Positions 33,688 through 42,751 of a stretch of 64,000 nt of DNA are shown here, one piece after another. A model generated the notes under the pieces. It searched no databases, was not told the origin of the DNA, and was given only the letters and a program-made list of their open reading frames with translations. This stretch comes from Flavobacteriaceae bacterium YJPT1-3 (GTDB taxonomy: Bacteria; Bacteroidota; Bacteroidia; Flavobacteriales; Flavobacteriaceae): NCBI GenBank assembly GCA_029866965.1, contig CP123444.1, forward strand, positions 1,777,501 through 1,841,500, in the 5' to 3' direction. The translations under genes and the position numbers were made by a program. Each line of letters begins with the position of its first letter. The first letter of the stretch is position 1.

Positions 33688-36600
33688 TTAGTCTTCAACC
33701 AATACCCAATCGCCTTTGTCTAGCAAGGGTAGGGCTTGCTTGTATTTCAAGCTTTTATTCTCACCACTCATCACATTTTTGATGGTAACCCGTTCGTTTC
33801 GCCCAATTTTTGGTCGTTCGCGTACGATGGTTTCCGTGACTTGCTGCTGCTGTTGGGTTTGTCCTGCAGCGCGATTCTGAGCTGCACGTTCGTCCATGTT
33901 CGGGATCTCTTCTTTGGAAGTTTCGAGCTGCTCTTTGGGGCGTCTTACTTTGCCCGCATCAGCAACTTGCTGCTGACCTTGAGGAATCTCTCCTTTGAAT
34001 AAGAACGCAATCACATCTCGATTCACCTGAGCAATCATCGCCTTAAATAATTCGAAGGCTTCAAACTTATAGATCAATAGAGGATCCTTTTGTTCGTGTA
34101 CCGCCAACTGTACGCTCTGTTTTAACTCATCCATTTTACGTAAATGGGTCTTCCAGGCGTCGTCAATGATGGCCAGCGTAATGTTCTTTTCAAAATCAGT
34201 AATCAACTGCTTACCATCACTTTCATAGGCGTCTTTAAGATCAGTGATCACTTTAAGCTCTTTCACCCCATCGGTAAATGGAACTACAATGCGCTCAAAT
34301 TTACTCTCCGGGTTTTCATACACCCGCTTGATGACCGGAAATGCCAATTCTGCATTGCGCTGCATTTTTTCGCGGTAGTGTTCAAAAGCCGCTTTATAGA
34401 CCTTCTGAGCGATCGCGCGAATATCCAGTTTGGTAAACTCCTCCTCTTCAATCGGGCTACTCATGCTGAAGTAACGGATGAGCTCAAATTCGAAGTTTTT
34501 GAAATCCTGGGCCATCTTATTGTTTTCCACAATAACCTCGGCGGTATCGTAGATCATATTGGCGATATCTACTCGCAGGCGTTCTCCAAACAGCGCGTGG
34601 TAGCGACGCTTGTACACCACCTCCCGCTGGGCGTTCATGATATCATCATACTCCAGAAGTCGTTTTCGTACTCCGAAATTGTTCTCTTCTACCTTCTTCT
34701 GTGCTCTTTCAATGGATTTGGTGATCATGCTGTGTTGAATCACTTCCCCTTCTTTAAGCCCCATACGGTCCATCATCTTGGCAATGCGTTCGCTACCAAA
34801 AAGACGCATCAAATTGTCTTCCAGCGACACGTAGAATTGAGAACTTCCCGGATCTCCCTGACGTCCCGAACGACCGCGCAACTGACGGTCTACCCGACGG
34901 GAATCGTGGCGTTCCGTTCCAACAATAGCCAAACCACCGGCTTTTTTGACTTCTTCCGTCAATTTAATATCCGTACCACGCCCTGCCATGTTGGTCGCAA
35001 TAGTCACCTGCCCGGGCTGCCCGGCCTGAGCGACTACTTCCGCTTCTTTATTATGTAGTTTAGCGTTCAATACATTGTGCTCAATTTTGCGAATGGCGAG
35101 CATTCGACTCAGCAATTCGGAGATTTCAACCGAGGTAGTACCGATGAGGACCGGTCTTCCTGCTTTGGACAGCTTTTCTACATCTTCAATAACTGCATTG
35201 TATTTTTCCCGTTTGGTTTTGTAGACCAAATCCTCTTTATCGTCTCGTGCAATGGGCCTGTTGGTAGGTATTTCAACCACATCCAGCTTATAGATCTCCC
35301 AGAATTCACCCGCTTCAGTTACCGCCGTACCGGTCATACCGGATAATTTGCGGTACATACGGAAGTAGTTCTGTAGGGTAACCGTAGCAAAGGTCTGTGT
35401 AGCATCTTCGATCTTGACATTTTCCTTGGCTTCAATCGCCTGATGCAGACCGTCACTGTAGCGACGGCCTTCCATGATACGGCCGGTTTGTTCATCAACG
35501 ATCATCACCTTGTTGTCCATGACCACATACTCGGTGTCTTTTTCGAAAAGGGTATAAGCCTTAAGCAATTGATTCATGGTGTGAATGCGTTCGCTTTTCA
35601 CGCTGAACTCTCTGAACAATTGTTCTTTTTCTTCGGCTTCCTCCTCCTTGGATAAGCCTTTTTCTTCAATCTTTTGGATCTCAATACCCATTTCAGGCAT
35701 GATGAAGAAATCCGGATTCTCCTTTCCGGAAAGATGCTCGATTCCACGATCGGTCAATTCGATCTGATTGGTTTTTTCGTCTATGGTGAAATAGAGTGGC
35801 TCATCGATCTTGGGCATTTCCCGGTTGTTATCAGCCATGTAGGTGTTCTCCGTTTTCTGGAGCAACTGACGGATACCTTCCTCACTTAAGTATTTGATAA
35901 GTGCTTTGTTTTTCGGGAGTCCGCGATAAACGCGCAACAATTCTTCTCCGCCTTCTTTGGTGTTGCCTTCTGCAATTAGTTTTTTGGCTTCCGCCAAAGT
36001 ACCTACCAATTGTTTTCGTTGGATGTCCACCAACTGCTGGATCTGAGGTTTGAGGACTTCAAATTCGTGCACATCGCCTTTAGGTACAGGTCCGGAAATG
36101 ATCAGGGGAGTACGCGCATCATCGATCAATACGGAGTCCACCTCATCAACAATGGCGTAGTTGTGTGGTCGCTGTACCAGATCGTCCGGTGAGTGCGACA
36201 TATTATCGCGCAGATAGTCAAAACCAAATTCATTATTGGTGCCATAGGTAATATCGGCATTATAAGCTTTACGACGTGCCGCCGAATTGGGTCGGTGGAG
36301 ATCGATACAATCGATCGTCAGGCCGTGAAATTGAAAGATGGGTGCCATCCAGGCGCTGTCCCGTTTGGCCAGATAATCGTTAACGGTAACCAGGTGCACT
36401 CCATTTCCGGTCAGGGCGTTCAGATAGACCGGAAGGGTAGCTACTAAAGTTTTTCCTTCACCGGTTTGCATTTCCGCAATTTTTCCCTGGTGCATGGCGA
36501 CCCCACCAATGAGCTGGACATCGTAGTGGATCATGTCCCAGGTGATCTCTTTTCCGGCAGCATCCCAACTATTCGCCCAAAAGGCTTTTTCTCCTTCTAG

Positions 36601-37044
36601 GCGTACATAATCCTTTTCGCCACTAAGTTCGCGGTCGAAGGCAGAAGCGCTTACTTCAATTTCCGTATTGTGAACGAAGCGTTTGGCTGTTTCCTTCACT
36701 ACCGCAAAGGCTTCCGGCAGGATCTCGTTAAGGACTTTCTCCGAAATTTCGTAAGCTTCTTCCTTGAGGGCATCGATCTCCTGATAGATCTCTTCCCGGC
36801 GGTCAATATCTTCAGTGGCGTTAGCCTCTTCGGTAAGGGTAGCAGTTTGTTCTTTGATCTCGCTTAGGGCATCATTGATCTTGGTTTTGAACGCGATTGT
36901 CTTTTCGCGTAAGCCGTCATGAGAAAGTTGCTCCAATTCATTTTCGAAGGATTTGATCTGCTCTACGATAGGCATGATACTGCCTACATCCTGTTTTGAT
37001 TTATCGCCAACAAATACCTTCAATACTTTATCTAAAAATCCCAT
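33688..37044 (-). CDS. secA: Preprotein translocase ATPase SecA
   Basis: This 1118-aa motor drives protein export through SecYEG. Walker A MQTGEGKT is at 192-199, Walker B VDEVDSVLIDDARTPL near 300, and the second helicase half has TNMAGRGTDIKL and QLRGRSGRQGDPGSS. It is about 200 residues longer than E. coli SecA because of a charged insert near residues 55-110, a shorter one before residue 170 and an expanded cross-linking domain (about 330-490), as usual in Bacteroidota. The C-terminus ends KSLKYKQALPLLDKGDWVLV and lacks the Cys/His zinc motif that binds SecB. Confidence 0.97.
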   Translation of the reverse strand: MGFLDKVLKVFVGDKSKQDVGSIMPIVEQIKSFENELEQLSHDGLREKTIAFKTKINDALSEIKEQTATLTEEANATEDIDRREEIYQEIDALKEEAYEISEKVLNEILPEAFAVVKETAKRFVHNTEIEVSASAFDRELSGEKDYVRLEGEKAFWANSWDAAGKEITWDMIHYDVQLIGGVAMHQGKIAEMQTGEGKTLVATLPVYLNALTGNGVHLVTVNDYLAKRDSAWMAPIFQFHGLTIDCIDLHRPNSAARRKAYNADITYGTNNEFGFDYLRDNMSHSPDDLVQRPHNYAIVDEVDSVLIDDARTPLIISGPVPKGDVHEFEVLKPQIQQLVDIQRKQLVGTLAEAKKLIAEGNTKEGGEELLRVYRGLPKNKALIKYLSEEGIRQLLQKTENTYMADNNREMPKIDEPLYFTIDEKTNQIELTDRGIEHLSGKENPDFFIMPEMGIEIQKIEEKGLSKEEEAEEKEQLFREFSVKSERIHTMNQLLKAYTLFEKDTEYVVMDNKVMIVDEQTGRIMEGRRYSDGLHQAIEAKENVKIEDATQTFATVTLQNYFRMYRKLSGMTGTAVTEAGEFWEIYKLDVVEIPTNRPIARDDKEDLVYKTKREKYNAVIEDVEKLSKAGRPVLIGTTSVEISELLSRMLAIRKIEHNVLNAKLHNKEAEVVAQAGQPGQVTIATNMAGRGTDIKLTEEVKKAGGLAIVGTERHDSRRVDRQLRGRSGRQGDPGSSQFYVSLEDNLMRLFGSERIAKMMDRMGLKEGEVIQHSMITKSIERAQKKVEENNFGVRKRLLEYDDIMNAQREVVYKRRYHALFGERLRVDIANMIYDTAEVIVENNKMAQDFKNFEFELIRYFSMSSPIEEEEFTKLDIRAIAQKVYKAAFEHYREKMQRNAELAFPVIKRVYENPESKFERIVVPFTDGVKELKVITDLKDAYESDGKQLITDFEKNITLAIIDDAWKTHLRKMDELKQSVQLAVHEQKDPLLIYKFEAFELFKAMIAQVNRDVIAFLFKGEIPQGQQQVADAGKVRRPKEQLETSKEEIPNMDERAAQNRAAGQTQQQQQVTETIVRERPKIGRNERVTIKNVMSGENKSLKYKQALPLLDKGDWVLVED

Positions 37045-37087
37045 AAATTATCATGTCTTTATCCCTGAAGAGGGGTTCAAATTTACA

Positions 37088-37117
37088 CAAAAAAAAAGCC
37101 TCGCGATGAGACTTTTT
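37088..37117 (-). terminator. Terminator of the DUF2795 gene (minus strand)
   Basis: Minus-strand reading: AAAAAGTCTC-atcgc-GAGGCTTTTTTTTT, with one mismatch. It lies between the DUF2795 stop and the secA start, making secA an independent unit. Confidence 0.78.
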
Positions 37118-37138
37118 CCTGTGTTTTCTAGTGTTTTA

Positions 37139-37360
37139 TTAATATTCGTCCTCGTTCCAAAGGTAGTCTTCGTCAGAGGGATAGTCAGGCCAGATTTCAT
37201 CAATCGAGTCGTAGGAGTCTCCTTCATCTTCAATAGCCTGAAGGTTTTCCACCACTTCTAATGGCGCACCGGTTCTAATCGCATAATCGATCAATTCATC
37301 CTTTGTCGCAGGCCAGGGTGCATCACTAAGGTAAGATGCAAGTTCAAGAGTCCAATACAT
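37139..37360 (-). CDS. DUF2795 domain protein, 73 aa
   Basis: The short protein opens with LELASYLSDAPWPATKDELIDYAIRTGAPLEVVENLQ (given here across two helices), the signature of DUF2795, followed by a very acidic tail rich in Asp and Tyr (DEDYLWNEDEY). The function of the family is not known. It has its own promoter and terminator, so it is a separate small transcript next to secA. Confidence 0.85.
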   Translation of the reverse strand: MYWTLELASYLSDAPWPATKDELIDYAIRTGAPLEVVENLQAIEDEGDSYDSIDEIWPDYPSDEDYLWNEDEY

Positions 37361-37384
37361 AAGTATTCCGTATTATAATTTTTG

Positions 37385-37415
37385 CAAAAATAAATTTTTA
37401 GCTCAGATAAGCAAG
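37385..37415 (-). promoter_or_regulatory. Bacteroidota-type promoter of the DUF2795 gene
   Basis: On the minus strand CTTG (37415-37412) and TATTTTTG (37392-37385) are separated by 19 bases, matching the -33/-7 boxes. Transcription would start near 37378, about 18 bases before the ATG. Confidence 0.6.
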
Positions 37416-37514
37416 TGAATTGCCGATTAATTCAAAATAAAATTAAAGAACTCAGGCGTGGCGGGCGTTTTCACCAAAAAAGAGAAGCATTTTCACCACA
37501 TTGATTCCTTCAAT

Positions 37515-38087
37515 CTATTTTTTTTTAGGAATCCACTTGCGCTCGGTCGCTTGCAGGTCTTTGGACAACTTTCGTGCCAGCACAAAAAGATAGTCAGAAA
37601 GTCGGTTGAGGTACTTTAAAGTCAGCGGGTCAAAGGGAGATTCCAGGTGTAGGGCAGTGGCCAGGCGTTCCGCTCTACGGCAAACACAGCGAGCGATGTG
37701 ACAGAATGACACCGTAGTATGCCCACCCGGAAGGATGAAGTGGGTCATGGGTTCCAACTGCGTTTCCATGTGATCGATCTGTTGTTCCAAAAAGCTCAGA
37801 TCATCTTCCGTAATCCGTTCGATATTGAGTCGGTCTTTACCATTTTTCATTTGCGCTTTTTCTGGATCCGTCGCGAGGATGGCTCCAATCACAAAGAGAT
37901 TTTCCTGAATGCCCAACAGGGCCTCTATACTTGAAGCGTCAATCTTCTGATCTCGTAAAAGGCCCAGATGTGAATTTAATTCATCAAGGGTGCCGTAGGC
38001 TTCTAAGCGTAAATGATGCTTGGGAACCCGTGTTCCGCCGAATAAAGCCGTGGTGCCTTCATCTCCGGTTTTGGTATATATTTTCAT
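37515..38087 (-). CDS. Cob(I)alamin adenosyltransferase, PduO type
   Basis: This 190-aa enzyme transfers the adenosyl group of ATP to cob(I)alamin, giving coenzyme B12. The N-terminal ATP-binding TKTGDEGTTALFGGTRV, the YGTLDELNSHLG helix and the later FILPGGH and CRRAERLATAL (with the conserved Arg) define the PduO/MMAB type. It should supply the cofactor for IcmF at the left edge and for the mutase served by MeaB. I see no hallmark in the 154 bases downstream apart from A/T-rich DNA. Confidence 0.93.
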   Translation of the reverse strand: MKIYTKTGDEGTTALFGGTRVPKHHLRLEAYGTLDELNSHLGLLRDQKIDASSIEALLGIQENLFVIGAILATDPEKAQMKNGKDRLNIERITEDDLSFLEQQIDHMETQLEPMTHFILPGGHTTVSFCHIARCVCRRAERLATALHLESPFDPLTLKYLNRLSDYLFVLARKLSKDLQATERKWIPKKK

Positions 38088-38144
38088 GGTGTTACTGTGG
38101 TTTGTGTCTGAAAGTTCAAAGGGAAAGCTGTAGATCCTCCTCTA

Positions 38145-38327
38145 TTAGGAATCCTGATCTTCCAGTTCCTTTTTTTTCTGCTCATAATTTTTTCGAAAGT
38201 CGCGTTTACCGCGTTTATAGAGCTTGTCTTTATTCCGGTTGTTGTTGCGGATCACAAAGAGGAATAGAATAGCGAGAACGACAAATACGAGTATGATCTG
38301 GCTTTCGGCCGAATATCCGTCAAACAT
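38145..38327 (-). CDS. Small single-helix membrane protein, 60 aa
   Basis: A hydrophobic helix (about residues 10-27, IILVFVVLAILFLFVI) is followed by a strongly basic segment (NNNRNKDKLYKRGKRDFRK) and an acidic end. No named family is recognised. The spacing (57 bases to the adenosyltransferase start) allows co-transcription. Such proteins are frequent in Flavobacteriaceae genomes but uncharacterised. Confidence 0.55.
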   Translation of the reverse strand: MFDGYSAESQIILVFVVLAILFLFVIRNNNRNKDKLYKRGKRDFRKNYEQKKKELEDQDS

Positions 38328-38410
38328 GGTGCTTCTTTTGAAGGTAAAGTTACACGAAATGCAGGGGAAAGCGTGAATTTCGTTAATAAGGGCTTAGTTA
38401 AAGCTTGATC

Positions 38411-39091
38411 TTACTGTCGGGTATCGCTCTCCACGATGCCATCACGCAGGCGGATCACTCGTTTAGCGTGTGCGGCAATATCTTCTTCGTGGGTGACCAG
38501 GATCACGGTATTTCCAGCTGCATGAATATCATCAAAAAGCTTCATGATCTCAATCCCGGTTTTAGAATCGAGGTTCCCGGTAGGCTCATCAGCCAGGATA
38601 ATGGACGGGTTGTTTACCAAAGCGCGGCCTACGGCTACCCGTTGACGCTGTCCTCCGGAGAGCTGATTGGGTTTATGGTCCATACGATCAGCCAGTCCCA
38701 CATTGGTTAAGACCTCTTCGGCGCGCTCGTAGCGTTCGCTTTTGGATTTACCGGCGTAGACCATGGGTAGCGCCACATTGTCCAAAGCGGTCGTACGTGG
38801 AAGCAGATTAAACGTTTGGAAAACGAATCCAATTTCTGTGTTGCGAATATCGGCCAGTTCATCATCACTCATTTGGCTGACGTCGCGACCATTGAGTACA
38901 TAAGAGCCTGAGGTGGGCGTGTCCAGGCAGCCGAGTAGATTCATGAGCGTCGATTTTCCGGAACCTGAAGGTCCCATAAAGGCTACGTATTCACCCTTTT
39001 CTATATCCAGATCGATTCCTTTCAAGACCCGAACGATCTCATTTCCCAGAGGAAAATCCCGTCGGATATCACGTATTTGAATTAGACTCAT
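38411..39091 (-). CDS. ABC transporter ATP-binding protein, MacB/LolD type
   Basis: This 226-aa ATPase shows Walker [10 protein letters not shown] (about 41-49), the LolD/MacB motif [19 protein letters not shown], signature [15 protein letters not shown], Walker [12 protein letters not shown] and switch His VTHEE. Such ATPases power lipoprotein release or export of peptides through a FtsX-like permease. No permease gene lies next to it, so its partner is encoded elsewhere. It is followed downstream by the 60-aa membrane protein. Confidence 0.88.
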   Translation of the reverse strand: MSLIQIRDIRRDFPLGNEIVRVLKGIDLDIEKGEYVAFMGPSGSGKSTLMNLLGCLDTPTSGSYVLNGRDVSQMSDDELADIRNTEIGFVFQTFNLLPRTTALDNVALPMVYAGKSKSERYERAEEVLTNVGLADRMDHKPNQLSGGQRQRVAVGRALVNNPSIILADEPTGNLDSKTGIEIMKLFDDIHAAGNTVILVTHEEDIAAHAKRVIRLRDGIVESDTRQ

Positions 39092-39176
39092 AAATTACTG
39101 CTAAGGCAACCCAAGATAGGATTTTTTTCAAGCCATTAGTAGCAGAAAGAGCGGGATTGTTACACAGTCTTTGTAA

Positions 39177-39980
39177 TTAAATTCTTATATGAAAATACTC
39201 CTTGGCCTGATCTTTTTTAAAGAAAACCAAACCAAAGAAAAAACAATCCACGGACACGGTAACCTGAGGATGTTGCTGGATGGCTCTCCAGGCTCGGGTC
39301 ATTCCGGGTGACCAGTAGATATCGTCAAGAATCACTACACTCTGAGGATGAGTATGGAATAATAGCTTATCAAAATAGTCTTTGGTCGCCTGCTCTTCGT
39401 GATGCCCATCCAAATAGAGGAGATCATAGCATGGCGAAGTTTCGCTTTCCTGTCTACGTTGGTCTAGCTCCTGCAGGCAGGCGCGAAAGCTGCCCACCAC
39501 CAACTCCACGTTTGAAATTTGGTATTTCTTAAAAAGCGATTGAGCTAGAGTAGCGCTCTCCGGGCAGCCTTCCCAGGTGGTGACCTGTTTGGCCCCCTGG
39601 CTCAGAGCCAGAGTGCCCAGGCCCACGGAAGTACCCAGTTCGAGCGCATGAATGACTTCAAAGTAAGATGAGAGCCTATACAATAGTCGCATACGGCTTG
39701 GAGAGGCACTAACATGCCTGACGATGGAACGAATGCTGCGTTGCTCTCCTAATTTTATAGAGCCAGCCCCAAAATCGCAAACGGCTATTGATGTTTTCTG
39801 CCGGAGCAGAAATAGTCGGGCTTGATTAAACAGCGCAATTACCGCTTTTGATGGATTCTTGTCCTGAACATGGAGACAGTCTCGTTGGAGCTGGTAGACA
39901 AAGGGGGAGTGGATACCATGGAGATGGAAGGTTTTAGGCAACCATTTTAAATAGGCCAAAATACGATACCCCCGAACCAT
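39177..39980 (-). CDS. SAM-dependent methyltransferase, O-methyltransferase-like
   Basis: This 267-aa protein has a class I methyltransferase core: VIHALELGTSVGLGTLAL (SAM-binding, around residues 108-125), acidic strand TTWEGCPES, and YDLLYLDGHHEEQATKDYFD with metal-like Asp/His, then VVILDDIYWSPGM. This resembles the catechol O-methyltransferase-like group. The N-terminal FHLHGIHSPFVYQL segment is typical of a Bacteroidota family whose substrate is unknown. Its ATG follows the ABC-F stop codon directly, so both are translated from one message. Confidence 0.78.
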   Translation of the reverse strand: MVRGYRILAYLKWLPKTFHLHGIHSPFVYQLQRDCLHVQDKNPSKAVIALFNQARLFLLRQKTSIAVCDFGAGSIKLGEQRSIRSIVRHVSASPSRMRLLYRLSSYFEVIHALELGTSVGLGTLALSQGAKQVTTWEGCPESATLAQSLFKKYQISNVELVVGSFRACLQELDQRRQESETSPCYDLLYLDGHHEEQATKDYFDKLLFHTHPQSVVILDDIYWSPGMTRAWRAIQQHPQVTVSVDCFFFGLVFFKKDQAKEYFHIRI

Positions 39981-41867
39981 TTAGACTTCTGTTTTGGAGG
40001 ACAGCTCAAACCAACGCTCTTCTTTTTGTTCGATGGCATCCAGGGTTTGCTGCAGTTCAAGCGATAACTGATCGATTTGAGTACCGTCTAATTCCGGTTC
40101 TAAAAAAGCAGCCTGTTGTTCTGTTTTTTTCTTTTCCAAAGCGGCAATCTCCTTTTCCAATTTGCCCAATTCCTTTTGTTCTAGATAAGACAGTCCCTTG
40201 GGAACATTCTGCTCCTTCCATTGCGATTTAGAGGGCGTTTCCTGGGTGGACGTCGTTTCCGATGGAGTCTCCTTTCGCTGCTTATCATAGGCTCGAAAAT
40301 CAGAATAGTTCCCCGGAAAATCGAGTACTTTCCCTTCTCCTTCAAAGACAAAAAGATGATCTACGATCTTATCCATAAAATAGCGATCGTGAGACACGAC
40401 GATTAAACAACCCGGAAAGTCCATCAAGAAACTCTCCAGCACATTAAGAGTTACAATGTCCAGATCATTAGTAGGCTCGTCCAGGATCAGGAAATTGGGA
40501 TTTTGGATGAGCACCGTACAGAGATAAAGACGTTTACGCTCACCACCACTCAGCTTTTCTACAAAATCGTATTGTTTTTTCCTATCAAACAGGAAACGCT
40601 CGAGCAGTTGTTGGGCAGAAATTTGTCGGCCTTTCTTTAGTGGGATATAGTCCCCAAATTCCCGAATGACATCAATCACTTTTTGCCCGGGTTTGGTCTC
40701 CATTCCTTTTTGGGTGTAATAGCCAAATTTTACCGTATCCCCAATGACTACTTTACCGCTGTCTGGAGGCAACTGACCGGTGATAATATTCAAGAAGGTC
40801 GTTTTTCCTGTGCCGTTTTTGCCGACGATGCCACTGCGTTCCCCCTTGCCAAAATTATAATCCATTTTGTCCAGGATGATCTTGTCGGGGAACGACTTGG
40901 ACACCCGGTGCAATTCTACGATCTTGCTCCCCAGGCGTTCCATGTTCAGCTCCAGTTGAACCTCATGATCGTCCCGGCGTTTGGCAGCCCGGGCTTTGAT
41001 CTCCTGAAAATCGTCTATACGCGATTTACTTTTGGTCGTTCGGGCTTTGGGTTGCCTCCGCATCCATTCCAATTCCTTTTTGTAGAGCTGCTTTGCTTTG
41101 GAGGTTTCGGTGTCTTCGGTTTGATGACGCGTTTCTTTTTTGTCCAGAAAATAGGAGTAGTTGCCTTTGTAGGTGTACAGCTGCTGATTGTCCAACTCGA
41201 CTATTTCATTACACACGCGTTCCAGGAAGTAACGGTCGTGAGTCACCATAAACAGAGTGAGATTGTTGTTGGCGAAATAATCTTCCAGCCATTCGATCAT
41301 TTCCAGGTCCAAATGGTTAGTGGGTTCGTCCAGGATCAGCAGATCCGGTTGATCCAGCAAGATAGCGGCCAACGCTAATCTTTTCTTCTGACCTCCGCTG
41401 AGGAGTGCGACTTTCCGGTCCAGATCATCCAGTTGGAGTCGGCTCAGGATCTGCTGATACTGCGTCTCAAAATCCCAGGCCTGTAGGGCTTCCATTTGAT
41501 CAAAAGCTTTTTGATAGCCTTCGGTGTCCTCCATATGCTGCAGCGCCTTTTCGTATTGAGCGGTGGCCTTAAGGATATCATTTTCGCTGGAGAGTATGGT
41601 CTCTTCCACGGTGAGTTTAGGATTGAGGTCCGGTTCCTGGGGAAGGTAGGCCATCTTTACGCTTTTGCGGAAGACCACCTGGCCGGAGTCCGGTTGATCT
41701 TTTCCGGTCAGAATATGAAGCAGTGAGGTCTTGCCGGTCCCATTTTTGGCGACAAAGCCAATTTTTTGACCTTCATTGATTCCAAAGGAGATGTTTTGGA
41801 ATAAAACCCGTTCCCCGTAGGATTTGGAAATCTCTTCAACCGATACATAATTAATAGCGCTCATCAC
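39981..41867 (-). CDS. ABC-F family ATPase (Uup-like)
   Basis: This 628-aa soluble protein has two ABC domains: Walker A VAKNGTGKTS and signature LLSGGQKKRLAL in the first, GKNGTGKTT and KLSGGERKRLYL in the second. Both have LILDEPTNHLD/LILDEPTNDLD Walker B motifs. They are joined by a charged linker (about 245-300) and followed by a C-terminal coiled coil (about 560-625), as in Uup. ABC-F proteins act on ribosomes or branched DNA intermediates rather than transporting. The second Met (three bases in) is an equally likely start. It is divergent from the polysaccharide locus. Confidence 0.92.
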   Translation of the reverse strand: MMSAINYVSVEEISKSYGERVLFQNISFGINEGQKIGFVAKNGTGKTSLLHILTGKDQPDSGQVVFRKSVKMAYLPQEPDLNPKLTVEETILSSENDILKATAQYEKALQHMEDTEGYQKAFDQMEALQAWDFETQYQQILSRLQLDDLDRKVALLSGGQKKRLALAAILLDQPDLLILDEPTNHLDLEMIEWLEDYFANNNLTLFMVTHDRYFLERVCNEIVELDNQQLYTYKGNYSYFLDKKETRHQTEDTETSKAKQLYKKELEWMRRQPKARTTKSKSRIDDFQEIKARAAKRRDDHEVQLELNMERLGSKIVELHRVSKSFPDKIILDKMDYNFGKGERSGIVGKNGTGKTTFLNIITGQLPPDSGKVVIGDTVKFGYYTQKGMETKPGQKVIDVIREFGDYIPLKKGRQISAQQLLERFLFDRKKQYDFVEKLSGGERKRLYLCTVLIQNPNFLILDEPTNDLDIVTLNVLESFLMDFPGCLIVVSHDRYFMDKIVDHLFVFEGEGKVLDFPGNYSDFRAYDKQRKETPSETTSTQETPSKSQWKEQNVPKGLSYLEQKELGKLEKEIAALEKKKTEQQAAFLEPELDGTQIDQLSLELQQTLDAIEQKEERWFELSSKTEV

Positions 41868-41907
41868 CGGCGAAATTACAGCGCAAGGCGCAATAAAATC
41901 GCTAAAA

Positions 41908-41938
41908 TTTCATTAATTGGGGATAAAGGGTATATTTG
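41908..41938 (+). promoter_or_regulatory. Promoter of the polysaccharide locus
   Basis: TTTC at 41908-41911 (near TTTG) and TATATTTG at 41931-41938, separated by 19 bases, fit the Bacteroidota promoter. Transcription would begin near 41945, just ahead of the wza-like ATG at 41960. The following genes to the window end are on the same strand without a clear terminator, so this may drive a very long operon. Confidence 0.6.
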
Positions 41939-41959
41939 CTAAACCTCAACCTCTAACGA

Positions 41960-42751
41960 ATGAACGGATTCCGTGCGCTTACAGCAATCCTGCTGGCGTT
42001 TCTCTTACACGCATGCATTCCCACTAAAGATTTGACCTACCTGCAGGAAGATCAGCAGGCCGATACAACCCCCCTCATTGTAAAACGTCAATCCCCACCG
42101 TATCGGGTACAGATCAATGATGTGCTGAGCATTCGGATCAAAGCCTTAGACCAGGATCTGGTCGCCTTGTTTAATCCGGCAGCCTCAGAAATCGGAAGCG
42201 CTGTTGGAGAAGGATATTATTACGATGGTTTTGCCGTTGATCGACATGGTAAAATTCGGGTACCTACGCTGGGGGAAGTCCCGGTACTGGGTATGACCAC
42301 CGAGGAGATCCGTCTAAAGATCGAGGAGTTACTATTACAGGATTACTTCAAAGAAGAAGCTAACATATTTGTTTCGGTAAAAATGGCCGGAATCAATTAT
42401 ACGGTCCTGGGAGAAGTGGGAAGTCCGGGTACCAAAGTAGAGCTTACCGAAGAACTCAACGTTCTACAAGCCATTGCCAATAGTGGGGATATCCCAATCA
42501 CCGGCGACCGTACCGATGTGATCATCATCCGCCAATATCCGGGAGGTCAGCGTATTCATCATATTGATTTAACGACCATTGATGCGATGAATTCGCCTTA
42601 CTATATTTTGCAACCCAATGATACCATCATTGTGAATCCATTGCCTCAAAAGTCGATTGGTGCAGGAACCACAGGTTTGCAGTCTTTTACAACTATACTG
42701 TCTGTTGTAACAGCTTTAGCCTCCGTAGTACTCTTATTCATTAGCCTATGA
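41960..42751 (+). CDS. Polysaccharide export outer-membrane lipoprotein (Wza-like OPX)
   Basis: This 263-aa protein has a lipobox LLHAC (Cys19). The Poly_export domain follows (residues 45-130: YRVQINDVLSIRI, VDRHGKIRVPTLGEVPVLG), then one SLBB domain (about 138-215: INYTVLGEVGSPGTKVEL). A C-terminal hydrophobic helix (240-260) could cross the outer membrane, as the helix barrel of Wza does. It forms the exit pore for capsule or exopolysaccharide. Its stop overlaps the wzc-like start by four bases. Confidence 0.92.
   Translation: MNGFRALTAILLAFLLHACIPTKDLTYLQEDQQADTTPLIVKRQSPPYRVQINDVLSIRIKALDQDLVALFNPAASEIGSAVGEGYYYDGFAVDRHGKIRVPTLGEVPVLGMTTEEIRLKIEELLLQDYFKEEANIFVSVKMAGINYTVLGEVGSPGTKVELTEELNVLQAIANSGDIPITGDRTDVIIIRQYPGGQRIHHIDLTTIDAMNSPYYILQPNDTIIVNPLPQKSIGAGTTGLQSFTTILSVVTALASVVLLFISL

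Noticed and set aside
34144-35058. 304-codon plus-strand frame opposite secA
   Set aside because: It lies fully inside secA, which has all its motifs; the antisense product is a composition shadow.
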